Assembly: GCF_000497575.1 (NCBI RefSeq) | Contig: NZ_APJI01000001.1 | Span: 1 to 64,000 of the forward strand | DNA length: 64,000 nucleotides | From: Afipia sp. OHSU_II-C1 | Lineage (GTDB): Bacteria; Pseudomonadota; Alphaproteobacteria; Rhizobiales; Xanthobacteraceae | Direction of reading: 5' to 3' | Part shown: one piece after another, positions 34,876 through 43,865 of the stretch | Layout of the letters: each line of letters opens with the position of its first letter | Numbering within the stretch: position 1 is the first letter of the stretch | Made by a program: the position numbers and the translations under genes | The notes under the pieces: model-generated | What the model was told of the DNA's origin: nothing | What the model saw: the letters and a program-made list of their open reading frames with translations, nothing else | Databases searched by the model: none

Positions 34876-35787
34876 GTGAACGCACACCAGCCACCGCAGA
34901 TGGCGAAGACCAATGGAATCGAGCTTTGCTACGAAATCTTCGGCGCGCCGGACGCGGAACCGCTGGTCCTCATCATGGGCCTCGGCGCACAGATGATCCT
35001 TTGGGACGATGAATTCTGCCGGGATCTGGCCGGCCGCGGCTTCCGTGTCATCCGCTTTGACAACCGCGACATCGGTCAGTCGACCAAGCTGTCCGGCGGC
35101 AAACCCCTGCGCGCGATCGAGTTGCTGAAACTGCGGATCTTCAAGATCGCGCCGGAAGCCCCCTACAAGCTGTGGGACATGGCCCGTGACGTCGTCGGAC
35201 TGCTCGATGCGCTCGGCATCGGCAAGGCGCATATCGTCGGCGCATCGATGGGCGGGATGATCGCGCAGGAAATCGCGATGCAGTATCCGGGCCGGGTGCT
35301 GTCGCTGACCTCGATCATGTCTTCGACCGGCAACCCGAGATTGCCGCAGCCGACCCGCGAAGCGTCCGCCATCCTGCTCGCGCCGCCGCCAAAGACCAAG
35401 GCGGAATACATCGAACGTTTCGGCACGACCTGGAAAGTCCTGCGCGGCGGGCCGTTTCCGCTCGACGAAGCGAAAGATGCCGAGCGCGCCGAGCGCACCT
35501 ACGCGCGCGGTCTCAATCCCGCAGGCGTCGGCCGGCAACTGCGCGCCATCCTTGCGTCAGGCAATCGCACAGACCGGCTCCGGTCGGTCAAGGCACCGAC
35601 GCTTGTGATTCACGGCACCATCGATCCATTGGTGCGGGTGGAAGCCGGCAAGGACACGGCGGCATCCATTCCCGGCGCCAAGCTGCTGCTGATCGACGGT
35701 ATGGGGCACGCGCTGCCGATCCCGATGTGGCCGACCATCATCGGCGCGATCGCCGATCATGCGCAGGGCGCGGCGGGCAAGCAGTAA
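34876..35787 (+). CDS. Alpha/beta hydrolase
   Basis: A 303-residue hydrolase with the nucleophile elbow GASMGG (Ser124), the acid residue in VIHGTIDPLV and the His in DGMGHALP. The oxyanion loop is LIMGLGAQM, which is typical of haloperoxidase/esterase-like hydrolases such as aclacinomycin methylesterase relatives. The GTG at 34876 follows GAGGG by eight bases; a TTG at 34852 would lengthen it. It is divergent from the PHA operon. Substrate unknown. Confidence 0.82.
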   Translation: MNAHQPPQMAKTNGIELCYEIFGAPDAEPLVLIMGLGAQMILWDDEFCRDLAGRGFRVIRFDNRDIGQSTKLSGGKPLRAIELLKLRIFKIAPEAPYKLWDMARDVVGLLDALGIGKAHIVGASMGGMIAQEIAMQYPGRVLSLTSIMSSTGNPRLPQPTREASAILLAPPPKTKAEYIERFGTTWKVLRGGPFPLDEAKDAERAERTYARGLNPAGVGRQLRAILASGNRTDRLRSVKAPTLVIHGTIDPLVRVEAGKDTAASIPGAKLLLIDGMGHALPIPMWPTIIGAIADHAQGAAGKQ

Positions 35788-35834
35788 GTCCGCAGTCCTC
35801 ACAATCCCGATCATCCTCTGCGAGACGGCAAATT

Positions 35835-35946
35835 CAGTCATTCCGGGATGCGCCGCTTGGCGCAGGCCCGGAATCCATCCTGCGGGAAGCCGGTGAGTGA
35901 ACATGGATTCCGGGTTCGCGCGAAGCCGCGCGCCCCGGAATGACGA
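35835..35946. repeat. Large palindromic repeat, family D
   Basis: CAGTCATTCCGGGATGCGCC through CCGGAATCCAT is mirrored by ATGGATTCCGGG through CCCCGGAATGACGA, with a small inner hairpin in each arm. It lies about 50 bases after the hydrolase stop in a gene-free stretch. Such elements are common in Bradyrhizobium relatives. Confidence 0.85.
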
Positions 35947-36569
35947 GTGGGGAAATTCCGACTCCCGAAACATTTCGTGATGGGGATACGTATCCCCGCG
36001 CTCCGTACCGCGCTTAAGTTCGCTGCGTCCTGGTCGTGAGGGGCGCTTCTCGAGGGCGCTTTGAAGCGGAGCAGGATGCGGCGCCTGCGCGCGTGTCTCG
36101 CACACACGTCGTCCGGGAGGCTGGGGTCACCGTCCGGGCCAACTACGTGGCTCTGCCGTTCGCCGGCTGGACGCGGAGCGGACGAAGGCGGCGAAAGCCG
36201 TCCGGATCAGGGGTCGAGTACCTCCCCCGTCCGCACCCGGAAGTACGGTCCCCTCGCCCAAAATCGCCGCAATGGAGCGCCGCAAGGCGATGCGCTTCCG
36301 GACCTCACATCGCTTCGCACGCGATGCCGGAAGCGAAACGATACAAAGGTGCGCCTCGCGGCGCTCCATGCCCCTCGTTTTGAGGGCGCGAACGAGACAG
36401 GCCTCGCGCGCGCTGAGGGGCGCAACGAAAAGCTCACCTCGCGCGATGCGCGAGAACGATGACGCGCGCCTTTCGTTGGCGCGAATGGGGCAAGCCCCAC
36501 GCGCGCATGCTGTTTGAAAATTGAATCTGGAAAATGACGATGAGCCGCTGAAGGTAGCCACACCGTCAC
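35947..36569. other. Gene-free, strongly structured GC-rich stretch, probable multicopy element
   Basis: Overlapping open frames of 100-150 codons run on both strands here without ribosome sites or recognisable domains, so I treat none as a gene. The stretch holds several dyads: GCGTGTCTCGCACACACG near 36090, and an imperfect long pairing between ATGGAGCGCCGCAAGGCG (36270-36290) and CGCCTCGCGGCGCTCCAT (36352-36370) with a matching inner CTTCCGG/CCGGAAG. I recall similar sequence, with spurious annotated proteins, in other Bradyrhizobium-group genomes, which suggests a dispersed non-coding repeat. It may encode a structured RNA; no promoter was identified. Confidence 0.45.
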
Positions 36570-36658
36570 TGTCATGGCTGGACTTGTTCCGGTCATCCCG
36601 ATAACGAAGACACCGTGCTCACTTCATCGGGATCACCGGGACAAGCCCGTTGATGACA
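36570..36658. repeat. Palindromic repeat, family E
   Basis: TGTCATGGCTGGACTTGTTC continuing to CGGTCATCCCGAT is mirrored imperfectly by ATCGGGATCACCGGGACAAG continuing to a TGATGACA end. It sits between the structured stretch and the P450 gene. Confidence 0.8.
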
Positions 36659-36694
36659 GCCGTAAATGGCGCACGCTGTCGCATCACACTCAAT

Positions 36695-36722
36695 TGTCGT
36701 CCCCGCTTACGCGGGGACGACA
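36695..36722. repeat. Family C palindrome, possible terminator after the P450 gene
   Basis: TGTCGTCCCCGC, a four-base loop and GCGGGGACGACA form a 12-base-pair stem 18 bases past the P450 stop on the minus strand. No T run follows, so termination would be weak; the unit matches each arm at 24385-24492. Confidence 0.75.
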
Positions 36723-36740
36723 TGGAGAGGGATTGTAGCG

Positions 36741-39700
36741 TCAGCTCCCCGCCCAGACGTCCAGCACGTAACGGTTTTGCGTTCCCATGGCGTCGATCCA
36801 GCTTGCAGCAGCGGCTTCATCCGCACCCGACTTCTCGCGATAGATCGACATCAGCACGCGCTTGACGTCGGGCTCCATCTTGCCGCCATCACCGCACACG
36901 TAAATGATCGCCCCGGCTTCGATCAGCTTCCAAACCTTGTCCTTCTGGGCGGCGATCAAATCCTGCACGTAACTCTTCGGCGTGTCTGCCCGCGAGAACG
37001 CGACATGCAGTTCTGTGATGCCCTGATCCGCGAAGCCTTTCAGCTCATCGGCATACAGGAAGTCTTGCTCGGGATGACGGCAGCCGAAGAACAGCATCGA
37101 GGGGCCGAGCGACTGTCCCTTGGCTTTCATCGCGGCGCGTTCCTGCAAGAAGCCGCGGAACGGCGCGAGGCCGGTGCCGGGACCGATCATGATGATCGGC
37201 ACCGATGCTTTTTCCGGCAAACGGAAACCGGCCTTGGTTTCGCGAACAGTGGCATAGACCACATCGCCCGAGCGGCGGCTGGAGAGATAGTTCGAGCAGA
37301 CGCCCCTGTAGATGCCACGCCCTGAAACCGCAGGCGCAGCGACCACACCGACGGTCACGCTGCATTTCGATGCCCCCGCCACCGCAGGCGACGACGAAAT
37401 CGAATAGTATCGCGGCGACAGCAGCGAGAGCATTTCAAGATAGGTGTGGAACGGCAACTCGCACGCCGGGTATTCTTCCATCAGGTTGTAAACCGACTTC
37501 CGCTTGGCGAGGATCTCCGAGCGATAGAGTTCGGTCGAGGCAGGATCGTCGCCGGTCAATGCCTCGAGCTTCGGCTTGGTCATCGGGCAACGGGTATGCT
37601 CCGACATGATCTGGATCTGCTTGCGGGTCGCGACCTGCTGCAACTCGACAAATTCACCCAGCAGACGGCCGACCGACACGGCATTATCGACCGGAAGCTG
37701 CGCGCGGCGGCCCGTCGCCACCTGAAGCTTGACCTGGTCTGTCGGCAGGAAGCCGAAACGCCGCGCGACCGCGTCCACAAGCGCCGGGGCATTCCGTGGA
37801 ACGACACTGAGGTGATCGCCGACGCGGTACGTGATGTTCTCCGGCAGCTCCACTTCAATATGCCGTGTCGAACGGGTCGATGGATTGGCGCCGGACTGAT
37901 TCTGCAACTCGTCGTTGACGATGATCTTGACGGGCACGGCGCCGCCTGAAGCCGCGATCGTATTGGCGGCACTGTGCGCCACCGGCTCGATCTTGTAGAG
38001 CGGCTCGTCGTTGGCTTCGCGCGTGAACCCCGTCTCGATGCCGGCTTCCCTCCCGGCAAGCTCACGCACCGACTTGAACCATTTCTCGAACTGTCCATCG
38101 AGATCGTCGCGGGCATCGCCCTCTCCGCGCGGCAACCCGGCCTTCGCGCCGTGGGCGGCAAGCTGCTCGTCAATCAGGCGCGGAATCGACTGGTAAGTCG
38201 CCAGCCAGTCACTGTTGCCGCAACCGAACACGGTATAGCGTACCCCCGCGAAAGCGTCTTTCGGAAGATCGCTGTTCAGCCAGTTGACGAACTTGGTCGC
38301 ATTGTCAGGCGGCGCGCCATTGTAGGACGCGCAGAAGATGATGACGTCGCCCTGATCCTTCAGGTTGCCGACATAATCGTCGAGCGGCGCGAGTTTGGTC
38401 GCGAACCCGTTGACCTCGGCCAGATCCGCGACGCGATGCGCCAGTTCCTCGGCGGTGCCGAGATTTGAACCGTACAGAACAAGCAGCGGCGTGTTGTGAC
38501 CGGGACGAACGCGCGCCGGCGCGGCTGTCCCGGATGTATCGGCGACCGCTGCACCGGGGCGGTTGGCGACAATGGTGCGATCCTTGTCCGAACGCGCCCT
38601 CACCTTGATCTTGAAGCCATCCGGCTTGATCGTCAGCGTTTCCTTCAGATGCATCTGGTAGCGCGTATGGTCGAGCAGCTTGAAACGCTGAAGGATCATG
38701 CCGAGCGCCAGTGCAGCCTCATGCATCGCAAAGCCGCGGCCGATACAGGCGCGCTGACCGTTGCCGAACGGCTTCCAGGCGTTCGGCGGACGCTTCGCCT
38801 CCGCCTCGCGGCTGAAATTCTCCGGATCGAACACGTCCGGGTTTGGCCCCCACACCGACGGATCGCGATGCAGCGCCATCACCAGGATCGTAACGAAGGT
38901 GCCTTTCTTAAGCTTGTACTTTCCGCCGATGGTTTCATCCTTGAGCGGCGACACGCCGTAAGCGGGCGCCGGCGGCCACATCCGCAGCGATTCCTTCAGA
39001 ATCTGCGAAATGTAGTGAAGCTGCGTGACCTGCTGGAAGGTCGGCTTGGCGTTGATATCAGCGCCGAGAACGCGATCGACTTCCTCATATGCCTTCTTGA
39101 GCACTTCAGGGTGCTTGAGCATGGCATAGATCGCGCAGGACAACAGGCCGCTCGTGGTCTCGTGCCCGGCGATCAGAAAAGTGTTGATCTGATAGCGAAT
39201 GTTGACGTCGTCGAGTTGCTCGCCGGTCGCCTTGTCGACACCGGTCATCATCGCATTGAGCATGTCCTTGGTGCCGGCAGCAGCTTCCGCATTCTTGCGG
39301 CGCTCGGCGACGATTTCGTCGACCATCTTGTTCATGAAGGCGACGTCGTCCGCGAGATCGGCACGCCGTGCGCGCATGAACAGCCCTTCGAGCGGAAGGC
39401 CGCGCGTCATCATGATCGTTTCAAGCGAGCGCACCAGCGCGCCGACGAACGGGTGATAATCCTCGCGGTAGAATGAATTGAACCGATAGTCGAACCCGCA
39501 CAGCCCGATGGTGTCGAGCGTCAGCGCGGTCATGTCATGAACGACATCGATTTCGTCGTCGGCGTTGAGGCGCTCCCACTTCTTGACGAGTTGTTCTGCG
39601 ATATCGACCATCATCGGGTGATAGGACTGCATCGCCCGGCCGCCGAACGGTGACAACAGGATGTTGTGCGCCTTGCTCCAGTTCGGCTCGGTGGTGTCCG

Positions 39701-39980
39701 CAGTGAACAGGCCATCGCCGCCGATGGCGCGCACGCGGCGCAGCGCCCCGCGCACTGCCTTGTCGAACCGCTTCTCGTCGCTCAACTCGTTGACAAGTTC
39801 GAAGCCCGAGACGATCACCAGCGGCTGGCCCATCATGTCGAGCCAGAAGATCGGTCCAAGCTCCTTGGTCTTGCGGACCAGATCCTGCACGGGCGCACTC
39901 GAGTCCAGCGACAGCATGTTGCCGACGACCGGCTTCTTCGGCGGATGCGGAATCGGATTCAGCTTATTCTGGGACGCCAT
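36741..39980 (-). CDS. Self-sufficient cytochrome P450 / NADPH-P450 reductase fusion (CYP102 type)
   Basis: A 1079-residue fusion like Bacillus P450 BM3, which hydroxylates fatty acids with NADPH and oxygen. The P450 domain spans about 1-470: I-helix AGHETT 271-276, ESLR 330-333 and heme loop FGNGQRACIG with Cys412. A Pro/Ala-rich linker leads to the FMN flavodoxin domain (LLVLYGSNLGTAEE), then the FAD domain (RYYSISSSP) and NADPH-binding IGPGTGLAPFRGFLQER, closing with DVWAGS where the Trp stacks on FAD. Phe92 equals BM3 Phe87. The BM3 carboxylate anchors Arg47 and Tyr51 align with Gln52 and Ile56. It sits beside epoxide-hydrolase-like and wax ester synthase genes. Confidence 0.95.
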   Translation of the reverse strand: MASQNKLNPIPHPPKKPVVGNMLSLDSSAPVQDLVRKTKELGPIFWLDMMGQPLVIVSGFELVNELSDEKRFDKAVRGALRRVRAIGGDGLFTADTTEPNWSKAHNILLSPFGGRAMQSYHPMMVDIAEQLVKKWERLNADDEIDVVHDMTALTLDTIGLCGFDYRFNSFYREDYHPFVGALVRSLETIMMTRGLPLEGLFMRARRADLADDVAFMNKMVDEIVAERRKNAEAAAGTKDMLNAMMTGVDKATGEQLDDVNIRYQINTFLIAGHETTSGLLSCAIYAMLKHPEVLKKAYEEVDRVLGADINAKPTFQQVTQLHYISQILKESLRMWPPAPAYGVSPLKDETIGGKYKLKKGTFVTILVMALHRDPSVWGPNPDVFDPENFSREAEAKRPPNAWKPFGNGQRACIGRGFAMHEAALALGMILQRFKLLDHTRYQMHLKETLTIKPDGFKIKVRARSDKDRTIVANRPGAAVADTSGTAAPARVRPGHNTPLLVLYGSNLGTAEELAHRVADLAEVNGFATKLAPLDDYVGNLKDQGDVIIFCASYNGAPPDNATKFVNWLNSDLPKDAFAGVRYTVFGCGNSDWLATYQSIPRLIDEQLAAHGAKAGLPRGEGDARDDLDGQFEKWFKSVRELAGREAGIETGFTREANDEPLYKIEPVAHSAANTIAASGGAVPVKIIVNDELQNQSGANPSTRSTRHIEVELPENITYRVGDHLSVVPRNAPALVDAVARRFGFLPTDQVKLQVATGRRAQLPVDNAVSVGRLLGEFVELQQVATRKQIQIMSEHTRCPMTKPKLEALTGDDPASTELYRSEILAKRKSVYNLMEEYPACELPFHTYLEMLSLLSPRYYSISSSPAVAGASKCSVTVGVVAAPAVSGRGIYRGVCSNYLSSRRSGDVVYATVRETKAGFRLPEKASVPIIMIGPGTGLAPFRGFLQERAAMKAKGQSLGPSMLFFGCRHPEQDFLYADELKGFADQGITELHVAFSRADTPKSYVQDLIAAQKDKVWKLIEAGAIIYVCGDGGKMEPDVKRVLMSIYREKSGADEAAAASWIDAMGTQNRYVLDVWAGS

Positions 39981-40113
39981 CGCTCGGATATCTCCTGCCC
40001 ACGTGACTTATTGATGCCCGGCTGGCCCGGAGCTTTTCTCCGAAGCTACTGTTCCGGCGCATCTTTTGCAAAGAACTTATACTGCAAGGGCTTTGGCTGA
40101 CCTCCCGGCGGCG

Positions 40114-41115
40114 TTACCCGAAACGCCGCTTGCGCCACTCGAGGATCTTGGCGCTGACCTCGCCGGGCTGCTCCTGCTGTGTCCAGTGGCCGCTGTCCCT
40201 GATCAGGTGTTTTTCGAGATCAGGAACAATATTCTCCATTCCATCGCAGGAGGACGGCGGAAGCACCGCATCATTCTCGGCCATGATCATCAGCGACGGC
40301 ACGCGCACCGTGTGGTCGATGTGCCCGGATCGCTCCCAGTTGCGGGTCATGTTCCGATACCAGTTGATCCCGCCGGTGAAGCCCGAGACCTTGAATGCAT
40401 TCACGAACACCTGCATTTCCTCAGGCTTCAGGATTTTCTCGCGCGGGTCGAGCTTGCCGTCGTAACCCGCAACCATCTGCGGAAAGGCCATGTTCAGCTT
40501 CGGCGACGCGCCGAGACCAGCCGCTGGCGGGCCCTCGCCGGCTTCCGGCGCTTTATTCTGCGGCATCGGCTTGCGCATGAAGAAGTCGAAGGTCTGCTCC
40601 ACACGGCTGTCGAATATCTTGTCAGCGCGGCGTTCGGGGTCCTGAAACTGCGCGATGTAGAGATGGTCGCCATACCGCTGGCGAAGCAGCCCGATCGGAT
40701 CGCTCGGCGTGCGCGGCGTATGCGGCGTGTTGACGCCGATCACACCGGCGACCCGTGACGGATGCCGCAGCGGCATCTGCCAGACAATAAACCCGCCCCA
40801 GTCGTGGCCGACAAAAATCGCCTTGTCGATGTTCAGGTGATCGAGCAGTCCCACCAGATCAGCGGTGAGGTTTTCAATATCGTAATCCTCAACCTTTTCG
40901 GGTCGGTCCGTGGCACCGTATCCGCGCTGATCGGGCGCGATGACCCGAACGCCCGCCTCGCTCAGCGCCTTGATCTGGTGCCGCCAGGAAAAGGCGATCT
41001 CGGGCCATCCATGGCACAGCACCAGCGGCGGCTTGTCTGATTTGGGACCGGCTTCGTAGAAGCCCATGCGAATGCCATTGACCTGGGCATACTGAAGCGG
41101 CGGCATTTCCATCAT
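40114..41115 (-). CDS. Epoxide-hydrolase-like alpha/beta hydrolase
   Basis: A 333-residue hydrolase with the oxyanion motif HGWPE (35-39) and nucleophile elbow GHDWGG with Asp105, the Asp-type nucleophile of epoxide hydrolases and haloalkane dehalogenases. A cap domain spans about 135-250, and the late His is in DSGHWTQQEQP. Tyr residues in the cap (NWYRNM) are in the usual place for epoxide opening. Possible starts are ATG 41115 and GTG 41127. It follows the wax ester synthase gene by 15 bases and precedes the P450 gene on the same strand, which would suit detoxification of P450-made epoxides. Confidence 0.87.
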   Translation of the reverse strand: MMEMPPLQYAQVNGIRMGFYEAGPKSDKPPLVLCHGWPEIAFSWRHQIKALSEAGVRVIAPDQRGYGATDRPEKVEDYDIENLTADLVGLLDHLNIDKAIFVGHDWGGFIVWQMPLRHPSRVAGVIGVNTPHTPRTPSDPIGLLRQRYGDHLYIAQFQDPERRADKIFDSRVEQTFDFFMRKPMPQNKAPEAGEGPPAAGLGASPKLNMAFPQMVAGYDGKLDPREKILKPEEMQVFVNAFKVSGFTGGINWYRNMTRNWERSGHIDHTVRVPSLMIMAENDAVLPPSSCDGMENIVPDLEKHLIRDSGHWTQQEQPGEVSAKILEWRKRRFG

Positions 41116-41130
41116 TGCAGGTGCCACGCT

Positions 41131-42672
41131 TTAACTTGCCGCGCTTGCACGGTTGCCGGGCGGCGCGACGGCGGCGGCAAGAAGCTCGAACTCCTTGGGC
41201 AGCATGTTCGCCAGCACCTCAACATGCGGAATGATGTTTGCTCCGGCGATGAAGCCGAAATCGAGCTGATCGCGGTAGCTTTGGACAGTGATGTTCAATG
41301 CAAGGCCATGGGTCGCAATCGAAACCGGGAAGATATGAAGCAACTCTGCACCCACTGCATAGAGTGTCTGCCGCGGTCCCGGCACGTTTGAGATCGTGAC
41401 GTTCGCACTCGGCGGAAGTACGTCGGACAGGTTCGAACGGCTGTAGAGCAGCGCCAGCACCTGGATCAGGATCGGCGCGCCCAGCATCGAGATGTTGGAG
41501 ATCGAGGGCATGAGCGCACGCAGCGGGTGCGACATTTCCTTGGACTTGGACGATTGGGCGATGATCGCCTGAAGACGCTCCTTCGGGTCTTCGATATTGC
41601 TCGCCAGCGAGCAGATCATCCCGAACACCTGGTTGTTGGCTTCGGTGTTGCCCTCCTCGCGCAGCGAAATCGGGACGGCCGCCGTCAGCGACCGGTTGGG
41701 CAATCCGCCATGCTCGAGCAGATACCTGCGCAACACGCCGCTCGACAGCGCCATTACCACGTCATTGAGTTTGCCGCCGGCCTGCTTCGCGATTGCCTTG
41801 GCTTCCGGCAGCGAGACCGAGACGCCGGCAAAACTGCGTTCCGATGAAATCGTCTTGTTCAGCATGGTCGATGGCGAGACCATGCTCGCCAGACTCTCCC
41901 GTGATTTCGGGTCCGACACCTTCGCGACCATGTCGCGGATGCTCTTGACGGTTTCCGGCACCCCGCCGAGCATCCTGATGCCGCTCTCGATCTGAAACAT
42001 CGCGTTGTCGAACAGCACGGATCCAAGATCGCTCTTGCCGCTGCGCGGCAGATCGAAGCTCTTTGCCTTTGACGCATCGAGCGGCTGACGCCAGAGTTGC
42101 GTATAAGAATCCAGCATGTTGGCCGCGATGTCCCGCGGCTCGTTGGCTTGCTTGTTCGGAACGACCTTCGGAAACTCGCGCGGCACCGGCGTGATGTCAT
42201 AGATCATGTTGGTGAGCGCGGCGCCCGCGCCACCGTCAATGCAGGCATGGTGCATCTTGGAATAAAGCCCGACCTCGTTGTTCTCCATGCCCTCGAACAC
42301 GTAGAACTCCCAGAGCGGGCGCGCCCTGTTGAGCAATTTGGCGTGAATCCAGCCCACGGTGCGTTCCAGCGTTGCACGATCGTGCGGCGCTGGCAGGCCA
42401 CCGCGGAATATGTGGCGATTGATGTCGAACTGATCGTCCTCGACCCAGCTCGGATTATCGATGTCGAGTGGTGCTTTTTCCAGCCGCGCCTTGAGGATTG
42501 GGGCAACATGAATCCGGTCCGCGATCATCTTCTTGAAGTCTTCGAAGAAATCGCCCTGATAACCGTCCTTCAGCTTGAAGATCGCCATGCTTCCGACGTG
42601 CATCGGCATCTCGGGCGTCTCGAGATAAAGAAACGATGCGTCCATCGAGGACAGCTTCTTGGCGTGACTCAT
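41131..42672 (-). CDS. Wax ester synthase / diacylglycerol acyltransferase (WS/DGAT)
   Basis: A 513-residue acyltransferase with the catalytic HHxxxDG motif as HHACIDG (His141, His142, Asp146). The opening SSMDASFLYLET and the later PNRSLTAAVPISLR and ANVTISNVPGP match the bacterial WS/DGAT family, which joins acyl-CoA to fatty alcohols or diacylglycerol. GGGAGGGTACT directly precedes the ATG at 42672, so the longer upstream frame to 42981 is not used. Neighbours, an alpha/beta hydrolase before it and the epoxide hydrolase and P450 after it, point to neutral lipid or hydroxy-fatty-acid metabolism. Confidence 0.93.
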   Translation of the reverse strand: MSHAKKLSSMDASFLYLETPEMPMHVGSMAIFKLKDGYQGDFFEDFKKMIADRIHVAPILKARLEKAPLDIDNPSWVEDDQFDINRHIFRGGLPAPHDRATLERTVGWIHAKLLNRARPLWEFYVFEGMENNEVGLYSKMHHACIDGGAGAALTNMIYDITPVPREFPKVVPNKQANEPRDIAANMLDSYTQLWRQPLDASKAKSFDLPRSGKSDLGSVLFDNAMFQIESGIRMLGGVPETVKSIRDMVAKVSDPKSRESLASMVSPSTMLNKTISSERSFAGVSVSLPEAKAIAKQAGGKLNDVVMALSSGVLRRYLLEHGGLPNRSLTAAVPISLREEGNTEANNQVFGMICSLASNIEDPKERLQAIIAQSSKSKEMSHPLRALMPSISNISMLGAPILIQVLALLYSRSNLSDVLPPSANVTISNVPGPRQTLYAVGAELLHIFPVSIATHGLALNITVQSYRDQLDFGFIAGANIIPHVEVLANMLPKEFELLAAAVAPPGNRASAAS

Positions 42673-42695
42673 AGTACCCTCCCTTGAACAGGCGA

Positions 42696-42738
42696 GATCA
42701 CGATGTCCCGGAAATTCGTTCCATCCTGTATCGTGATC
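42696..42738. promoter_or_regulatory. Nine-base inverted repeat upstream of the WS/DGAT gene
   Basis: GATCACGAT and ATCGTGATC are exact complements 25 bases apart, beginning 24 bases before the WS/DGAT start. This could be a pair of half-sites for a regulator or a leader hairpin. No regulator gene is adjacent. Confidence 0.35.
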
Positions 42739-42785
42739 CGAGAGCCGCTGTCGCCTTTCAGGCGATCTCGTCCGGCAGTATTCTT

Positions 42786-43586
42786 TTATGCGCCCACTTT
42801 CTCCGGCCGCGCATAAGCCAGCGCGAACGGTCCTGACCGATCGAACGGATGAAATTCGCCTTCCTTCTGCGCGAGACGGTCGGCGACGGCCCACAGCGCA
42901 GCCGCGTTCACCCCAATGCCGATATGGCTCGCGAGCGTGATCTCGATGTTTTCGGCGGTGTTGGCCTCGCGCACGAGGCAAGTCCGCCAGTTCACGATAC
43001 CGTCGGTACGGGTATAGAGCGACGACGTCGGCACCGGCAGATCGCCGGACAGCGCCTGAATGTCCTTGATGTCCGCATCCTCGATGGTTTCGCCCGACAC
43101 CATCTCGTACACGCGCTTGGCGTTTGTCGCGGTGATGTCGCCCGCGAACGGGCTGCCGAGCGTTACGACATAACGGACCATCTCAGGCATCCGTAACGCC
43201 AGATCACGTGCGTAGACGCCTCCGAGACTCCAGCCGACCAGGCTGACCTTGCGGCCGGTCGCGCTGTGAACGCTGGCCAGCAGCTTGCCGAGTTTGTCGC
43301 GCATGCTGTAGACGCCGCCGGTGTTCCGGCCGAACCCCCACGGATGGGTCGAAAATCCGAGCAGATCGAGATAGCGCCGCAGGATGAGCGTTGAGACATC
43401 GCTCGCCAGCAGGCCCGGCAGGACCAGCACGGGATGACCGTCGCCGCGCGGAGCCGTCAGAAGTGCGGGTGCCATCAGCAACGTGGCGTTCAGTTCGAAC
43501 ACCCCTCGCCCCTCGGCCAGAAACAGACCGAGATTCGGCGGACGTAGTCGGCCCTTTTCGGCGAGGTGGCTCTCGTTAACTGTCAT
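42786..43586 (-). CDS. PGAP1/lipase-like alpha/beta hydrolase (paralogue)
   Basis: A 266-residue hydrolase with GWSLGG (Ser120), GDGHPVLVLPGLLAS as oxyanion segment, TLGSPFAG and late His in LASHIGIGVN. It is clearly a paralogue of 29467-30240. The ATG at 43586 lies after GCAGGTCGCA; a start six codons upstream is possible. It is separated from the WS/DGAT gene by 113 bases, on the same strand, so a role on lipid esters or acyl chains in the same unit is plausible. No signal peptide is seen. Confidence 0.83.
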   Translation of the reverse strand: MTVNESHLAEKGRLRPPNLGLFLAEGRGVFELNATLLMAPALLTAPRGDGHPVLVLPGLLASDVSTLILRRYLDLLGFSTHPWGFGRNTGGVYSMRDKLGKLLASVHSATGRKVSLVGWSLGGVYARDLALRMPEMVRYVVTLGSPFAGDITATNAKRVYEMVSGETIEDADIKDIQALSGDLPVPTSSLYTRTDGIVNWRTCLVREANTAENIEITLASHIGIGVNAAALWAVADRLAQKEGEFHPFDRSGPFALAYARPEKVGA

Positions 43587-43727
43587 TGCGACCTGCCCGG
43601 GCAAACAGCTTCATCACACACGCTCTTACTGCTCCGCACTGAGGCAGTCCGCACAGTCTAGAAGCATGTCGGGGTTCCTGCCAATCGGCTTTCGACCAAA
43701 AGGATGATGTGGTGAATTTTATTGCTC

Positions 43728-43753
43728 TGCACCATGTTCCGGAACAAGGTGCA
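43728..43753. promoter_or_regulatory. 26-base dyad in the divergent hydrolase / acetyltransferase promoter region
   Basis: TGCACCATGTTCC is followed at once by GGAACAAGGTGCA; only one pair mismatches. It lies in the 279-base gap between the reverse hydrolase gene and the forward Pat-type gene and looks like a regulator operator. The cognate regulator is unknown. Confidence 0.55.
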
Positions 43754-43865
43754 CAAGGCCACTACCCGAGGAATCGCGACATGCGACCTCTTGCCCTTGG
43801 ACCGGCCCTGACGCATTTCCCGCCCGATTGCGATAGCCTGTGACGACGATGGCCCGAGACCTTTC

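Noticed and set aside
36036-36596. Overlapping forward and reverse frames of 115-144 codons
   Set aside because: No ribosome sites, Arg/Ser/Ala-rich translations, structured repeat DNA. Treated as non-coding.
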